The position numbers and the translations under genes are program-made. A stretch of DNA of 64,000 nt from TMED69 sp036130055 (GTDB lineage Bacteria; Pseudomonadota; Gammaproteobacteria; Ga0077536): assembly GCA_036130055.1 (NCBI GenBank), contig JAYYOR010000013.1, positions 1 through 64,000 of the forward strand. The letters run 5' to 3'. This document shows, piece after piece, positions 10,057-19,786 of this stretch. The stretch's first letter is position 1; the number at the start of each line of letters is the position of its first letter. Below the pieces are notes generated by a model. It had not been told where the DNA came from. It made no database searches and saw only the letters and a list, made by a program, of their open reading frames with translations.

Positions 10057-10662
10057 ATGAAAATCTCCCATAGGTTTCGCGGTTTTTTACCAGTGGTAGT
10101 TGATGTAGAAACGGGAGGTTTCGATCCCTTAAAAGATGCTTTACTCGAGGTAGCATTTGTTTTCATAGAGCATGATGACTTACGGGGTTGGCGCAGAGGA
10201 GACACTGAAAATTATCACATCGAGCCTTTCGAAGGCTCTAATATTGAACCTAGTGCGTTAAATTTCAATAAGATAGATCCTGAGCATCCTTTTAGGTTTG
10301 CTATAAGTGAAAAGACCTTTTTTGAGGACATAAAAAAAAAACTACTGGTTGCAATAGAGCAAACAAAATGTAAAAGAGCTATTTTAGTCGGTCATAATTC
10401 ATCTTTCGATTTATCTTTTATAAATGCTGCCTTGAGAAGAAATAATATTTCAAAATTTCCTTTACACAGTTTTAGTTCTTTCGATACCGCCACGCTTTCG
10501 GGTGTCTTTTTTGGCCAAACTGTACTAGCACGCGCTATGGTATCTGCAGAATTGAAATGGAAACCCGCTAACGCCCATTCTGCGGTGTATGATGCTGAGG
10601 GAACAGCAGATTTATTTTGTAAAATTCTCAACCTTTGGGATTCACGTTTTGTCAAAACCTAA
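10057..10662 (+). CDS. rnt: ribonuclease T
   Basis: 3'-5' exoribonuclease of the DEDDh family that trims tRNA CCA ends and the 3' ends of stable RNAs. About 201 residues. Exo I is VVDVETGGFDP, Exo II is GHNSSFDLSF, and Exo III is HSAVYDAEGTADLF with the catalytic histidine. The start was taken at ATG 10057, which has AAAAAGG upstream and gives the RFRGFLPVVVDVET N-terminus; the frame is open to 10027. Its 3' end overlaps the convergent mtaD gene by 21 bases. Confidence 0.95.
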   Translation: MKISHRFRGFLPVVVDVETGGFDPLKDALLEVAFVFIEHDDLRGWRRGDTENYHIEPFEGSNIEPSALNFNKIDPEHPFRFAISEKTFFEDIKKKLLVAIEQTKCKRAILVGHNSSFDLSFINAALRRNNISKFPLHSFSSFDTATLSGVFFGQTVLARAMVSAELKWKPANAHSAVYDAEGTADLFCKILNLWDSRFVKT

Positions 10663-11988
10663 TTCAAAAAGTTTTTTTATTGAATTCTCCCACCTTTTTG
10701 TTTTTCTTATAATGTTTTGGACATCAAGAGTTAAAATTTTTTCATTTTCAACTACTCTTTTTCCATTAACCCAAACATCTGTAACTTTGTTCTGACCTCC
10801 TCGACTTATCAGTTGATTTTCCGGTTTAAAAAGAGGTGTCGAACATATTCCATTTGTGCCTATAGCTACGATGTCAGCTAATTTATTTTTTTCTAGGCTA
10901 CCTATCTGATTATCAAGCCCTAACGATTTAGCTGCATTAATTGTTATCATCTCAAGAGCATCAAACGAATTTAAAATCCTACCGTCTTTGGCTGTGCCCT
11001 TTGCCAGCAACGATGCCAATTTAACTTCCGAAAGCATGTTGAGAGAGTTGTTACTTGCTGACCCATCTGTACCTATGCTGATATTCAAATTGTTATTGAG
11101 GAATTTCGCAAGTGGTGCGATCCCGCAACCGAGCTTAAGATTACTCGTAGGACAATGTACGATATTCACCCCTTTCCCATTAATCAACTCGATATCTTGG
11201 TCGCTTGTTTCCACCATGTGAACTGCTACTAATCTATCGCTTAAGATACCCAATTCCGCAAGCCTCTGAATAGGGGTCTTACCTGTTTCCTTAATTGAAT
11301 TACTAATTTCTCCCGTAGATTCATTTAAATGCATATGAATTTGAACATCTAGCTCTTCGGCAAGGACCGCGACCTTTGAAAGAATTGAGTTAGATACTGA
11401 ATAAATCGCATGGGGCGCGAAAGCGGTTGATATAAGCGGATGATTTTTAAATTTATCATGGATCGCTTGACCCTTTCTGAGGTATTCTTCAGCTGAGGAC
11501 CCCCAATTTGATGGAAAATTTATGACAGTCATTCCGATTGTGCTTCTTAATCCTGCCTCGATACAAACTCGCGCTGTCTCTTCCCCGAAAAAATACATAT
11601 CGTTAAAGCATGTTGTTCCTGACAGAAGCATTTCTGCTACTGCCAATTCACTTCCATCTCTGACAAATTCTGCACAGAGAAGTTGTTTTTCTAATGGCCA
11701 TATATGATCAAAAAGCCAGCTCTGAAAAGAGGTATCGTCGGCGCAATTCGCAAAAAGGGCCATTGCAGCATGGGTATGACTATTAATCAAACCTGGTATT
11801 AGAATTTTGTCCTTCAGAAATAACTCTTCCACGTCATTTCTCGGTTTAATTGAATTCCAATCAGATGTAGGCAAAATATTTTTGATAATATTTCCCTGAA
11901 TTACCAATGTATGATTTTCTAAGCAGACATTAGCGGGTACGATTGGTACAATCCAATCAGCGTGTAATGCTAGAGTTTGTGATGCCAT
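10642..11988 (-). CDS. mtaD: 5-methylthioadenosine / S-adenosylhomocysteine deaminase
   Basis: Amidohydrolase-fold deaminase of the TRZ/ATZ group, 448 residues, predicted to convert methylthioadenosine to methylthioinosine. Metal and catalytic motifs are INSHTHAAMALFA, HMHLNES, the HMVE region, and SIGTDGSASNNSLNM. The assignment to MTA rather than another aminohydrolase substrate rests on context: mtnA is divergent from it 87 bases away, and a methylthioinosine-type phosphorylase gene is at 26969-27691. Confidence 0.88.
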   Translation of the reverse strand: MASQTLALHADWIVPIVPANVCLENHTLVIQGNIIKNILPTSDWNSIKPRNDVEELFLKDKILIPGLINSHTHAAMALFANCADDTSFQSWLFDHIWPLEKQLLCAEFVRDGSELAVAEMLLSGTTCFNDMYFFGEETARVCIEAGLRSTIGMTVINFPSNWGSSAEEYLRKGQAIHDKFKNHPLISTAFAPHAIYSVSNSILSKVAVLAEELDVQIHMHLNESTGEISNSIKETGKTPIQRLAELGILSDRLVAVHMVETSDQDIELINGKGVNIVHCPTSNLKLGCGIAPLAKFLNNNLNISIGTDGSASNNSLNMLSEVKLASLLAKGTAKDGRILNSFDALEMITINAAKSLGLDNQIGSLEKNKLADIVAIGTNGICSTPLFKPENQLISRGGQNKVTDVWVNGKRVVENEKILTLDVQNIIRKTKRWENSIKKLFELGFDKT

Positions 11989-12075
11989 AACTTTAGGAAA
12001 AATTTTATTAAGTAATAATGAAAAACTTCTTTTTTAAGTTTACAGAAAAACAGCCAAAACGGCTATAGGATTAAT

Positions 12076-13110
12076 ATGAAGCCAATAGATTGGGATGGAG
12101 AGAGACTTGTTTTATTAGACCAGAGGAAATTGCCTAGTGAGGTTTGTTACTTAAAATGTTCGACTGTTCAAGATGTTTTTGATGCGATAACGAAAATGGT
12201 CGTTCGTGGAGCTCCTGCTATTGGCGTTACTGCTGCCTATGGGCTTGCCCTTGCGATGAAGGAATATAAAAAAAACCAACACGAGACTGAGTATCAGTAT
12301 CTGGAGAAAGTAGCAGACAAACTAACTAAAGCTCGTCCGACGGCTGTGAATCTGAAATGGGCGTTAATCAAAATGATGGCTTTACTAGGAAGCTCTGAAT
12401 TTGGAGATTTTTACGATATTTTAATTAAAGGGGCACAGGATATTCATCGCTCAGACTTAGAAGGTAATTATAAAATGGGCAATATAGGTGCTGAGCTGAT
12501 TGCTAGTGGGTCATCTATTATCACACATTGTAACGCAGGCGCATTAGCAACTAGTGGATATGGAACAGCACTGGGGGTGATTCGTAAGGCATCTGAAATT
12601 GGTCGCGTGGAAAAAATTTACGCTACGGAGACAAGGCCCTGGTTTCAAGGCTCTCGATTAACAGCGAGTGAGTTGCTATCTGATGGGTTAGGTGTGACAA
12701 TAATTGTTGATAGCGCAGCGGGTTACCTCATGCGCAGTGAGCGTATCGATTGGATAATCGTTGGGGCTGATAGAGTTACCTCCAATGGAGACGTTATAAA
12801 TAAAATTGGCACATATAATTTAGCCGTTTTGGCTCAGCGACATAACGTCAAGTTTATGGTTGTTGCCCCTACCTCTACACTTGACCTTTGTTCATTATCT
12901 GGTTTTGATGTGGATATTGAGCAGAGGAGTGAAACCGAAGTTAAGTACTATAATAACCAATTAATAGCGCCCTTAAATGCTAAAGTTTTTAATCCAGTGT
13001 TCGATGTTACCCCGAACAATTTAGTAGATGTTTTGGTTACCGAGAAAGGGGCTATTTTTAGCCCAGACCAGGAAAAGGTAGAGCGTCTAATGGATCAATC
13101 AAATACTTAA
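12076..13110 (+). CDS. mtnA: methylthioribose-1-phosphate isomerase
   Basis: Isomerises methylthioribose 1-phosphate to methylthioribulose 1-phosphate in methionine salvage. 344 residues, with an eIF2B-like fold. Motifs include VVRGAPAIGVTAAYG, the catalytic-cysteine region ITHCNAGALATSGYGTALG, ETRPWFQGSRLTA, and the aspartate in VGADRVTSNGDVINKIGT. It precedes gyrA, the same order as in Pseudomonas. The 87-base gap to mtaD must hold divergent promoters; a small dyad (AGCC-AAAAC-GGCT, 12052-12064) lies just before the start. mtnB, C and D are not in the window. Confidence 0.95.
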   Translation: MKPIDWDGERLVLLDQRKLPSEVCYLKCSTVQDVFDAITKMVVRGAPAIGVTAAYGLALAMKEYKKNQHETEYQYLEKVADKLTKARPTAVNLKWALIKMMALLGSSEFGDFYDILIKGAQDIHRSDLEGNYKMGNIGAELIASGSSIITHCNAGALATSGYGTALGVIRKASEIGRVEKIYATETRPWFQGSRLTASELLSDGLGVTIIVDSAAGYLMRSERIDWIIVGADRVTSNGDVINKIGTYNLAVLAQRHNVKFMVVAPTSTLDLCSLSGFDVDIEQRSETEVKYYNNQLIAPLNAKVFNPVFDVTPNNLVDVLVTEKGAIFSPDQEKVERLMDQSNT

Positions 13111-13201
13111 TTTCTGATGTTATGACGAGTATTTTATGCTAAAATAATAAGTATATTTTTCAATTTTAATGCATTAACAGCCATCCATATCTACACTAAA
13201 A

Positions 13202-15763
13202 ATGCAAGAAGATTTCTCCCAGATAATTAAGATAAATATTGAGGATGAAATGCGTGATTCTTACATGGATTATGCAATGAGCGTTATAGTGGGTAGAGCT
13301 CTTCCTGATGCAAGGGATGGTTTGAAACCAGTTCATCGGCGAGTCCTCTATGCGATGAATGAAAGCAATGTCTTATGGAATCGGCCTTACGTAAAGTGCG
13401 CGAGAGTTGTTGGGGATGTAATGGGGAAATATCACCCCCACGGGGACAATGCTATTTACGACGCATTGGTTAGGATGGCGCAAAATTTCTCTCTAAGAAA
13501 TACTCTTATTGATGGTCAAGGTAATTTTGGCTCGATTGATGGCGATGCGCCAGCGGCTATGCGTTACACTGAATGTAGGCTCTCAAAAATAGCAAATGAA
13601 GTGCTTGCGGACATAGAAATGGATACAGTCGACTTTACTCCAAACTATGATGGTAAAGAGTCTGAGCCATCTGTTCTGCCTTCTAAGATACCCAATCTGC
13701 TTGTGAACGGAGCGAGTGGAATTGCAGTAGGTATGGCGACTAACATTCCGCCGCATAATTTAAGTGAAGTTGTGGATACCTGTATTGGCTTAATTGACAA
13801 CCCTGATATTTCTGATGAGGAATTAGCTTCAATATTACCCGGTCCCGATTTTCCCACAGCGGGAGAAATAAATGGAGCAGAGGGAATAAAGGAAGCCTAT
13901 CGAACAGGGCGTGGTAGAGTTTATGTAAGAGGAAAAGCTGCAATAGAAGAAAAAGCAAATGGACAACAGTCTGTAATAGTTACCGAGCTTCCTTATCAAG
14001 TCAATAAGGCAAAATTGATCGAAAAAATTGCGGAGTTAGTAAGAGAAAAAAAACTTGAGGGTATAAGTCAAGACGGCTTAAGGGACGAATCAGATAAAGA
14101 TGGTATGCGTATCGTTATTGAATTGAAAAGAGGTGAAAATCCAGAAGTATTCCTTAATAATCTATATTCTCAAACGCAATTACAAACGGTTTTTGGTATA
14201 AATATTGTGGCTCTTGTGGGTGGCCAACCTCAGGTTCTTAATTTAAAACAAGTCTTGGACTGCTTTATTAAGCATCGTAGAGAGGTAGTTACACGTCGAA
14301 CACTTTTTGAGTTAAATAAAACTATCGACCGAATGGTGACCCTTGAGGGTTTGGCAGTTGCGTTTGCAAATGTTGATGAAATTATAGAGTTAATCAAGGC
14401 GTCAAAAAATCCTGAGGAAGCAAAAAGTAAGCTAATTAAAAAAAGCTGGGCACCAGGAAGCTTTGTAATTGAAATGATAGCTCAATTTGATAGGGAGCAA
14501 ATCGTTAAACAGAGGCCTGACTTAAAAGTGTCGGACTTAGAGTCAGGTCTTTATGAACTCTCTGAAAGTCAAGCGAAAGACATTCTAGAAATGAGATTAC
14601 AGAGATTGACAGGTTTAGAGCAAGATAAAATAACTAGTGAATATCGCGATGTTAACTTGAGCATTATTGAGCTATTAAAAATTCTTACTGATCCTTCTGA
14701 ACTAATGCGTGTTATCAGAGATGAGCTAGAGGATGTCAAAGAACGTTTCGGCGATGAACGGCGGACGAACATCAGCTCCATTCGAGAGGATTTGATGACA
14801 GAAGACCTAATTCCAGAGGAAGACCTAGTTGTTACCTTTTCCCACGAGGGTTATGCCAAAGCCCAATCTATGAATACTTATAAATCACAGCGTAGAGGGG
14901 GACGTGGAAAGACGGCAGCGACAACAAAGCAACAGGATTTCGTAGAAAAAATTTTCGTAGCTAATTCTCATGAAACTCTGCTGTGCTTTTCGAATTTAGG
15001 TAAAGTATTTTGGCTGAAGGTTTATCAACTCCCTCAGGGAAGCCGCACGGCGCGAGGTAAGCCTTTGGTAAACTTGCTACCATTAACGGACGATGAAAAA
15101 ATAACCGCGGTACTTCCTGTTAAAGAATTTGACGGAAGTAATTATGTAGTTATGGCTACTGCGAAAGGTTTAATCAAGAAAACAGGACTGGCTAATTTTT
15201 CACGTCCCCGACCCTCAGGGATAATAGCTGTTGGTCTTTCTGAAGATGATTATCTCATTGGAGCAATACTTACAGAGGGAGAAAATGAAATAATGCTTGT
15301 AAGCTCCCGAGGCAAGGCCGTGAAATTTAATGAAAATAATGTTAGAGCCATGGGAAGGTCAGCTCGAGGTGTGCGGGGGATTCTTTTAGAAGATACGGCC
15401 AGGACAATTGCGCTGCTAACCGTGGGTAGTGAGCAACAGGTATTGCTTGTAACAGAAAATGGATACGGGAAAAGAACCAGTTACGATGATTTTCCGATAA
15501 GAAGTAGAGGTGGGAAAGGAGTTATCGCCATCCAAACTACAAATAGGAATGGAAGTGTTGTGGGTGCAGCCCCTGTGAGTGAAGACGATGAGGTCATGCT
15601 GATTACTAATCAGGGTATGCTGGTAAGACAATCTGTTAAAGGCATAAGTATTATAGGGAGGAATACACAAGGAATAAGGTTACAAAAATTTGATAGTGGT
15701 TCAGAAAAATTAGTTGGTCTGGAAACCATAGTAGAACTAGAGGAACCGGAACATGATGATTAA
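13202..15763 (+). CDS. gyrA: DNA gyrase subunit A
   Basis: Breakage-reunion subunit of gyrase, 853 residues. The catalytic tyrosine is in AAMRYTECRL. The N-terminal gate region is conserved, as is the C-terminal pinwheel with the GyrA box QRRGGRGK, which marks it as gyrase rather than ParC. The quinolone-pocket sequence reads KYHPHGDNAIYD: asparagine stands at the place of E. coli Ser83, while the Asp87 equivalent is kept. The tail is acidic (ELEEPEHDD). A 91-base gap upstream should hold its promoter. serC, which often follows, is absent. Confidence 0.98.
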   Translation: MQEDFSQIIKINIEDEMRDSYMDYAMSVIVGRALPDARDGLKPVHRRVLYAMNESNVLWNRPYVKCARVVGDVMGKYHPHGDNAIYDALVRMAQNFSLRNTLIDGQGNFGSIDGDAPAAMRYTECRLSKIANEVLADIEMDTVDFTPNYDGKESEPSVLPSKIPNLLVNGASGIAVGMATNIPPHNLSEVVDTCIGLIDNPDISDEELASILPGPDFPTAGEINGAEGIKEAYRTGRGRVYVRGKAAIEEKANGQQSVIVTELPYQVNKAKLIEKIAELVREKKLEGISQDGLRDESDKDGMRIVIELKRGENPEVFLNNLYSQTQLQTVFGINIVALVGGQPQVLNLKQVLDCFIKHRREVVTRRTLFELNKTIDRMVTLEGLAVAFANVDEIIELIKASKNPEEAKSKLIKKSWAPGSFVIEMIAQFDREQIVKQRPDLKVSDLESGLYELSESQAKDILEMRLQRLTGLEQDKITSEYRDVNLSIIELLKILTDPSELMRVIRDELEDVKERFGDERRTNISSIREDLMTEDLIPEEDLVVTFSHEGYAKAQSMNTYKSQRRGGRGKTAATTKQQDFVEKIFVANSHETLLCFSNLGKVFWLKVYQLPQGSRTARGKPLVNLLPLTDDEKITAVLPVKEFDGSNYVVMATAKGLIKKTGLANFSRPRPSGIIAVGLSEDDYLIGAILTEGENEIMLVSSRGKAVKFNENNVRAMGRSARGVRGILLEDTARTIALLTVGSEQQVLLVTENGYGKRTSYDDFPIRSRGGKGVIAIQTTNRNGSVVGAAPVSEDDEVMLITNQGMLVRQSVKGISIIGRNTQGIRLQKFDSGSEKLVGLETIVELEEPEHDD

Positions 15764-15797
15764 AAAGTTAAAGTTAAGTTGAATATTGAGCTTATAA

Positions 15798-16880
15798 ATG
15801 GAAGACTCGTCTGAAATTGTTAAGTTACGAAAAATCATTGATGAGGTGGACACGAGTTTATTAAAATTAATGAACGAGCGAGCTGATCTTGCCAAACAAA
15901 TCGGACTTGTGAAAAATAATCAAAATAAACCAAGCGCAATTTATCGGCCAGATCGCGAATTTACTATCATTAGCGAGCTTCTAGGTAAAAATCAGGGACC
16001 TTTAACAGATTCGTCGATAGAAGTAATTTTTAAAGACATAATATCTGCATGTAGATCAGTAGAAGCGAAACTAGTTGTGGCCTACTTGGGTCCTCAGGGC
16101 TCTTATACAGAGGCTGCAATGTACAAACATTTTGGTAAGTTAATAGACAAAAAACCTTGCGGTGATATTTCCTCAGTTTTTAGAGAAATAGATCTTGGTG
16201 GAAGCGATTATGGGATTGTTCCAGTTGAAAATTCGTATGGGGGTTCCGTGACGGAGTCGCTAGATTGCTTGGTAAATAATTCAGCGGGTATTATTGGAGA
16301 GGTATATCTGACGATAAACCATCAGCTATTATCTTCAGAAGCAAGCTTGCGCGACGTTGAAACAGTTTTTGCCCACCAACAATCGTTGTCGCAATGTCGA
16401 CTATGGTTAAAGAATAACTTGCCGAATGCAAATTTGATAAGCGTCAGTAGCAATTCAGCAGCAGTTAAAAAAAGTCTTGAAGAGAAAAAAACGGCAGCGA
16501 TTGCCGGATCAACTGCGGCGGAAATCTATAAAGTTCCGATTTTGCAATCAAATATCGCCGATTCAAGTGACAACACAACCAGATTCATCATATTAGGAAA
16601 AACCCTTAATGAATCAACAGGAAAAGATAGGACATCTATAGCCTTTGGAGTAAAAAATGAATTTGGAGCTCTTTATAATGTTTTAACCAGCTTTTACGAA
16701 GCGAAAATTAGTCTTTCAAAAATTGAATCAAGACCATCTGGCCAAGATCTCTGGGAATATATTTTCTATGTTGATCTCAATGGACATTTTAAAGACGCCA
16801 ACATGCGCTCTGCGCTTAAAGAAACACGAAAGAAAGTTTCAATGCTGAAAATACTTGGAAGTTATCCTCAAGCTTTATAG
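15798..16880 (+). CDS. pheA: bifunctional chorismate mutase / prephenate dehydratase
   Basis: Converts chorismate to prephenate to phenylpyruvate for phenylalanine synthesis. 360 residues in three parts: an AroQ-type mutase (about 1-85, LRKIIDEVDTSLLKLMNERA), the dehydratase (about 90-270, YLGPQGSYTEAA, VENSYGGSVTESLD, the TRF motif in NTTRFIILG) and a C-terminal ACT domain (IAFGVKNEFGALYNVL, ESRPSG) that binds phenylalanine for feedback control in the family. It starts 34 bases after gyrA and leads the aromatic run pheA-tyrA-aroA. Confidence 0.96.
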   Translation: MEDSSEIVKLRKIIDEVDTSLLKLMNERADLAKQIGLVKNNQNKPSAIYRPDREFTIISELLGKNQGPLTDSSIEVIFKDIISACRSVEAKLVVAYLGPQGSYTEAAMYKHFGKLIDKKPCGDISSVFREIDLGGSDYGIVPVENSYGGSVTESLDCLVNNSAGIIGEVYLTINHQLLSSEASLRDVETVFAHQQSLSQCRLWLKNNLPNANLISVSSNSAAVKKSLEEKKTAAIAGSTAAEIYKVPILQSNIADSSDNTTRFIILGKTLNESTGKDRTSIAFGVKNEFGALYNVLTSFYEAKISLSKIESRPSGQDLWEYIFYVDLNGHFKDANMRSALKETRKKVSMLKILGSYPQAL

Positions 16881-16902
16881 TCGCATTTTGGAGAATCAAT
16901 GT

Positions 16903-17751
16903 ATGCTTAAAGTTGGAATTTTCGGGTTGGGTCTTATAGGAGGCTCAATCGCTAAAGCATTAAAAGATTCCTCACCTGATACTATTTTAGGCGGATTCGA
17001 TAGGAGTAAGGAAAACGCAGGTTTTGTGCTAGAAAATAAAATAATTGATTACCTGATCGAAGATATTACAGAGGAAGATATAAAGTTTGATTTGGTTATT
17101 GTTGCTGTTCCTGTATCCGAGTTGAGTGAAATTTTAGCCAAATTAAACAGAATTAAAAAAAAATTTATTATTACTGATGTATGCAGTGTCAAAGAACCAG
17201 TTATAGAAATTGCTGATCAAGTCTTAACCGATAAATTTTCAGATTTTGTACCTGGCCACCCCATCTCTGGCTTAGAATTATCTGGCCCGCAAAATTCAAG
17301 AACAAATTTGTTCAAAGATTCACCAGTTTTGCTTACCCCATTGAGCCAAACAAGTAAGAAAGCGATAGAAGGAGTATCAAAAGTTTGGAGACGAATGGGT
17401 GGTATTCCTTTTATCATTGATCCCATTTTACATGACAAGTGTCTTGCTGCGACTTCTCATTTGCCTCATGTATTAGCTTATCTCGCGATTGAAGCCACTA
17501 AAACATTAGAATCAAAAGACTTGAACAGGTTTATAGGTGGTAGCTTTAGAGATCTAACAAGGGTTGCCGAAAGTTCTCCGGCTTTATGGACAGATATTTT
17601 TTTCAGCAACAAGACAAATTTAATTGAGATGATTCAAATATTTCGAAATAATTTAGATTTATTCCAAACAATATTAGAAAACCGTGATAAAACCGCCATG
17701 CTTTCTTACTTAGACGGTGCGCGAAAAACAAAAATAAAATATAAAGATTAG
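16903..17751 (+). CDS. tyrA: prephenate dehydrogenase
   Basis: NAD(P)-dependent oxidative decarboxylation of prephenate (or arogenate) towards tyrosine. About 282 residues. The Rossmann motif GLGLIGGSIAKAL, the active-site histidine in GHPISGLELSGP, and the ATSHLPHVLAY helix are visible. The start at 16903 gives the family N-terminus MLKVGIFG. A GGAG at about 16890 fits less well to it than to an out-of-frame ATG at 16899 that reads Met-Tyr-Ala-stop. There is no mutase or ACT domain. It is separate from aroA here, whereas some pseudomonads fuse the two. Confidence 0.94.
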   Translation: MLKVGIFGLGLIGGSIAKALKDSSPDTILGGFDRSKENAGFVLENKIIDYLIEDITEEDIKFDLVIVAVPVSELSEILAKLNRIKKKFIITDVCSVKEPVIEIADQVLTDKFSDFVPGHPISGLELSGPQNSRTNLFKDSPVLLTPLSQTSKKAIEGVSKVWRRMGGIPFIIDPILHDKCLAATSHLPHVLAYLAIEATKTLESKDLNRFIGGSFRDLTRVAESSPALWTDIFFSNKTNLIEMIQIFRNNLDLFQTILENRDKTAMLSYLDGARKTKIKYKD

Positions 17752-17760
17752 TTATGCCAG

Positions 17761-19053
17761 ATGAAGAATGAATTAGTTGCTAAAAGTGGAGGGAGAGTTA
17801 TTGGTGAGGTGGAAGTCCCAGGAGACAAGTCTATTTCTCATAGAGCAATAATTTTTGGAAGTTTAGCGTCCGGCAAGTCGATAATCGAAAATTGTTTGAT
17901 GGGAGATGATGTTCTAGCCACGATAAGAGCATTTAAAGATATGGGGATTGAGATAAATGTTTCGTCTGAAAATCTAGTTAGTATTAATGGCTGTAATATG
18001 TCCATTAGACAGGGTAAATACCAACTTGATCTCGGTAATTCAGGAACCTCTATACGACTTTTGATGGGGCTTTTAACGGGTATGGGGATTAATGCTCTAC
18101 TTACTGGTGACGATTCATTGAGACGAAGACCTATGAAAAGGGTGTCGGATCCCCTAGCCAAAATGGGTGCGAAAATTAAATTGACAAACCATGAATATGC
18201 TCCACTTGAACTATTCGGGTCAGAATTACTAAAGCCTATAAAATTCGAACCTAAAGTCGCTAGCGCTCAGGTAAAATCCGCTGTCTTGCTTGCTGGTCTG
18301 TTCTGTGATGGAGAGACTGTCGTTAAAGAAATAAGTCAAACAAGAGATCATACGGAAAGGATGTTAGCCCTGTTTGGAGGAGATATTAAGGTACAAGGGG
18401 GCCATATCTTTGTAACAGGCAAGCCCACTTTGAAGGCACAAAAACTAACGGTTCCCGGTGATTTTTCCTCAGCGGCATTTTTACTAGTAGGAGCAATCAT
18501 TGCTGATCAGGGTGAATTATTGATTAAAAACGTTGGCCTAAATCCGACTCGACTTGGCCTAATAGAAATGTTAAAAAAAATGGGTGCGAATATTCATGTT
18601 AATTTAATATCCAATGAATTTGAGCCAGTAGGCGACATTAGAGTTCGTAATGGTGACTTAAATGGTATTACAGTTGATCCTAGTCTGATACCAGCTGCAA
18701 TTGATGAATTCCCAATTTTTTTTATCGCAGCGGCTTGTGCAGAAGGCGTAACAGTTTTAAGAGGAGCAAACGAGTTGAGACACAAAGAAAGTGATAGACT
18801 TGCGGTAATGGGAGAGGGTCTTTCTCGTATGGGGATAAAAGTTAAGCGATTTGACGACGGGATTGAGATACAAGGAGGCGCGATTTCCGGGGGCTCAGTA
18901 AATGCGAGAGGAGACCATCGTTGCGCAATGTCGTTTATAATTGCAAGCTTAAAAGCAAAAAGATCGATAAAAATTTTGAATACAAAAGAAATCACCACAT
19001 CCTTTCCTAACTTTCTTGAAATTATAAATTCTCTTGGTTTAAGCGTTAATTAG
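17761..19053 (+). CDS. aroA: 3-phosphoshikimate 1-carboxyvinyltransferase (EPSP synthase)
   Basis: Sixth shikimate-pathway step: transfers enolpyruvyl from PEP to shikimate 3-phosphate. 430 residues. Motifs are GDKSISHRAII, LGNSGTSIRLLMGLL, SAQVKSAVLLAGL, TRDHTERML and NELRHKESDRLAVM. The SGTSIRLLMG loop lacks the proline of the E. coli type (AGTAMRPL) and resembles class II-like enzymes. It starts 9 bases after the tyrA stop and is followed by cmk after 10 bases. Confidence 0.97.
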   Translation: MKNELVAKSGGRVIGEVEVPGDKSISHRAIIFGSLASGKSIIENCLMGDDVLATIRAFKDMGIEINVSSENLVSINGCNMSIRQGKYQLDLGNSGTSIRLLMGLLTGMGINALLTGDDSLRRRPMKRVSDPLAKMGAKIKLTNHEYAPLELFGSELLKPIKFEPKVASAQVKSAVLLAGLFCDGETVVKEISQTRDHTERMLALFGGDIKVQGGHIFVTGKPTLKAQKLTVPGDFSSAAFLLVGAIIADQGELLIKNVGLNPTRLGLIEMLKKMGANIHVNLISNEFEPVGDIRVRNGDLNGITVDPSLIPAAIDEFPIFFIAAACAEGVTVLRGANELRHKESDRLAVMGEGLSRMGIKVKRFDDGIEIQGGAISGGSVNARGDHRCAMSFIIASLKAKRSIKILNTKEITTSFPNFLEIINSLGLSVN

Positions 19054-19063
19054 GATAAGGAAC

Positions 19064-19786
19064 GTGGCGACAGAAAAAAAGCAAAGCAATGTTCCCGTTA
19101 TTACATTAGACGGACCTAGCGGGTCTGGAAAAGGGACGATAGCGCTTGCCTTATCTTCTCAATTAAAATGGAACCTTCTCAATTCCGGCTACATTTACCG
19201 CGCAATGGCCTTTTTAGCGATAAAGAAAAATATTAGTCCCAATGAGGAAGCAAAAATTTTAGAGCTTGTAAGTAATTCCAGTTTTGAGTTAAAAGTGCTT
19301 AAAAACCAAACACGAGTTTTTTGTGAAAAAGAAGATATAACTGAAATCATATCTGATGAATGTTATGGGAATGTCGCGTCAAGGATTGCGGTTAATAAAA
19401 GTGTTAGAAATGAATTGATTGCCAAACAGCGAGATTTTGTAAAGCCTCCCGGTTTAATAGCCGAAGGTAGAGACATGGGAACAGTTTTGTTTCCAAATGC
19501 AGAATTAAAGATATTTATAACCGCGGCGCCTAAAGAAAGAGCTATGAGGCGAGCTAAACAGTTGAAAGAAAAAGGGATCACTGTTAGACTTTCGCCTCTT
19601 ATCGATGAAATTTTAGCCAGGGATAAGCGGGACAGGGACCGACTGGAATCCCCTCTCATACCTCATTCTGATTCGATAATGATAGACACTACTTGTTTAT
19701 CAGTGAGAGAAGTGGTTAGTTTGGTGAGAATTTTAGCAATTGGAAAATTTGAACATATAGCAAATAAACTAGAAGCGGGAAATTAA
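19064..19786 (+). CDS. cmk: cytidylate kinase
   Basis: Phosphorylates CMP and dCMP. 240 residues. P-loop DGPSGSGKGTIALAL, NMP-binding AEGRDMGTVLFPNA and the lid RDKRDRDR are present. The start codon is GTG, with AGGA 8 bases upstream. Its stop overlaps the rpsA start (TAATG), the conserved cmk-rpsA pair. Confidence 0.96.
   Translation: MATEKKQSNVPVITLDGPSGSGKGTIALALSSQLKWNLLNSGYIYRAMAFLAIKKNISPNEEAKILELVSNSSFELKVLKNQTRVFCEKEDITEIISDECYGNVASRIAVNKSVRNELIAKQRDFVKPPGLIAEGRDMGTVLFPNAELKIFITAAPKERAMRRAKQLKEKGITVRLSPLIDEILARDKRDRDRLESPLIPHSDSIMIDTTCLSVREVVSLVRILAIGKFEHIANKLEAGN

Noticed and set aside
16899..16910. Three-codon mini-frame (Met-Tyr-Ala-stop) overlapping the tyrA start
   Set aside because: It has a well-placed GGAG, but such a short frame arises easily by chance; tyrosine-sensing attenuation would need a run of Tyr codons.
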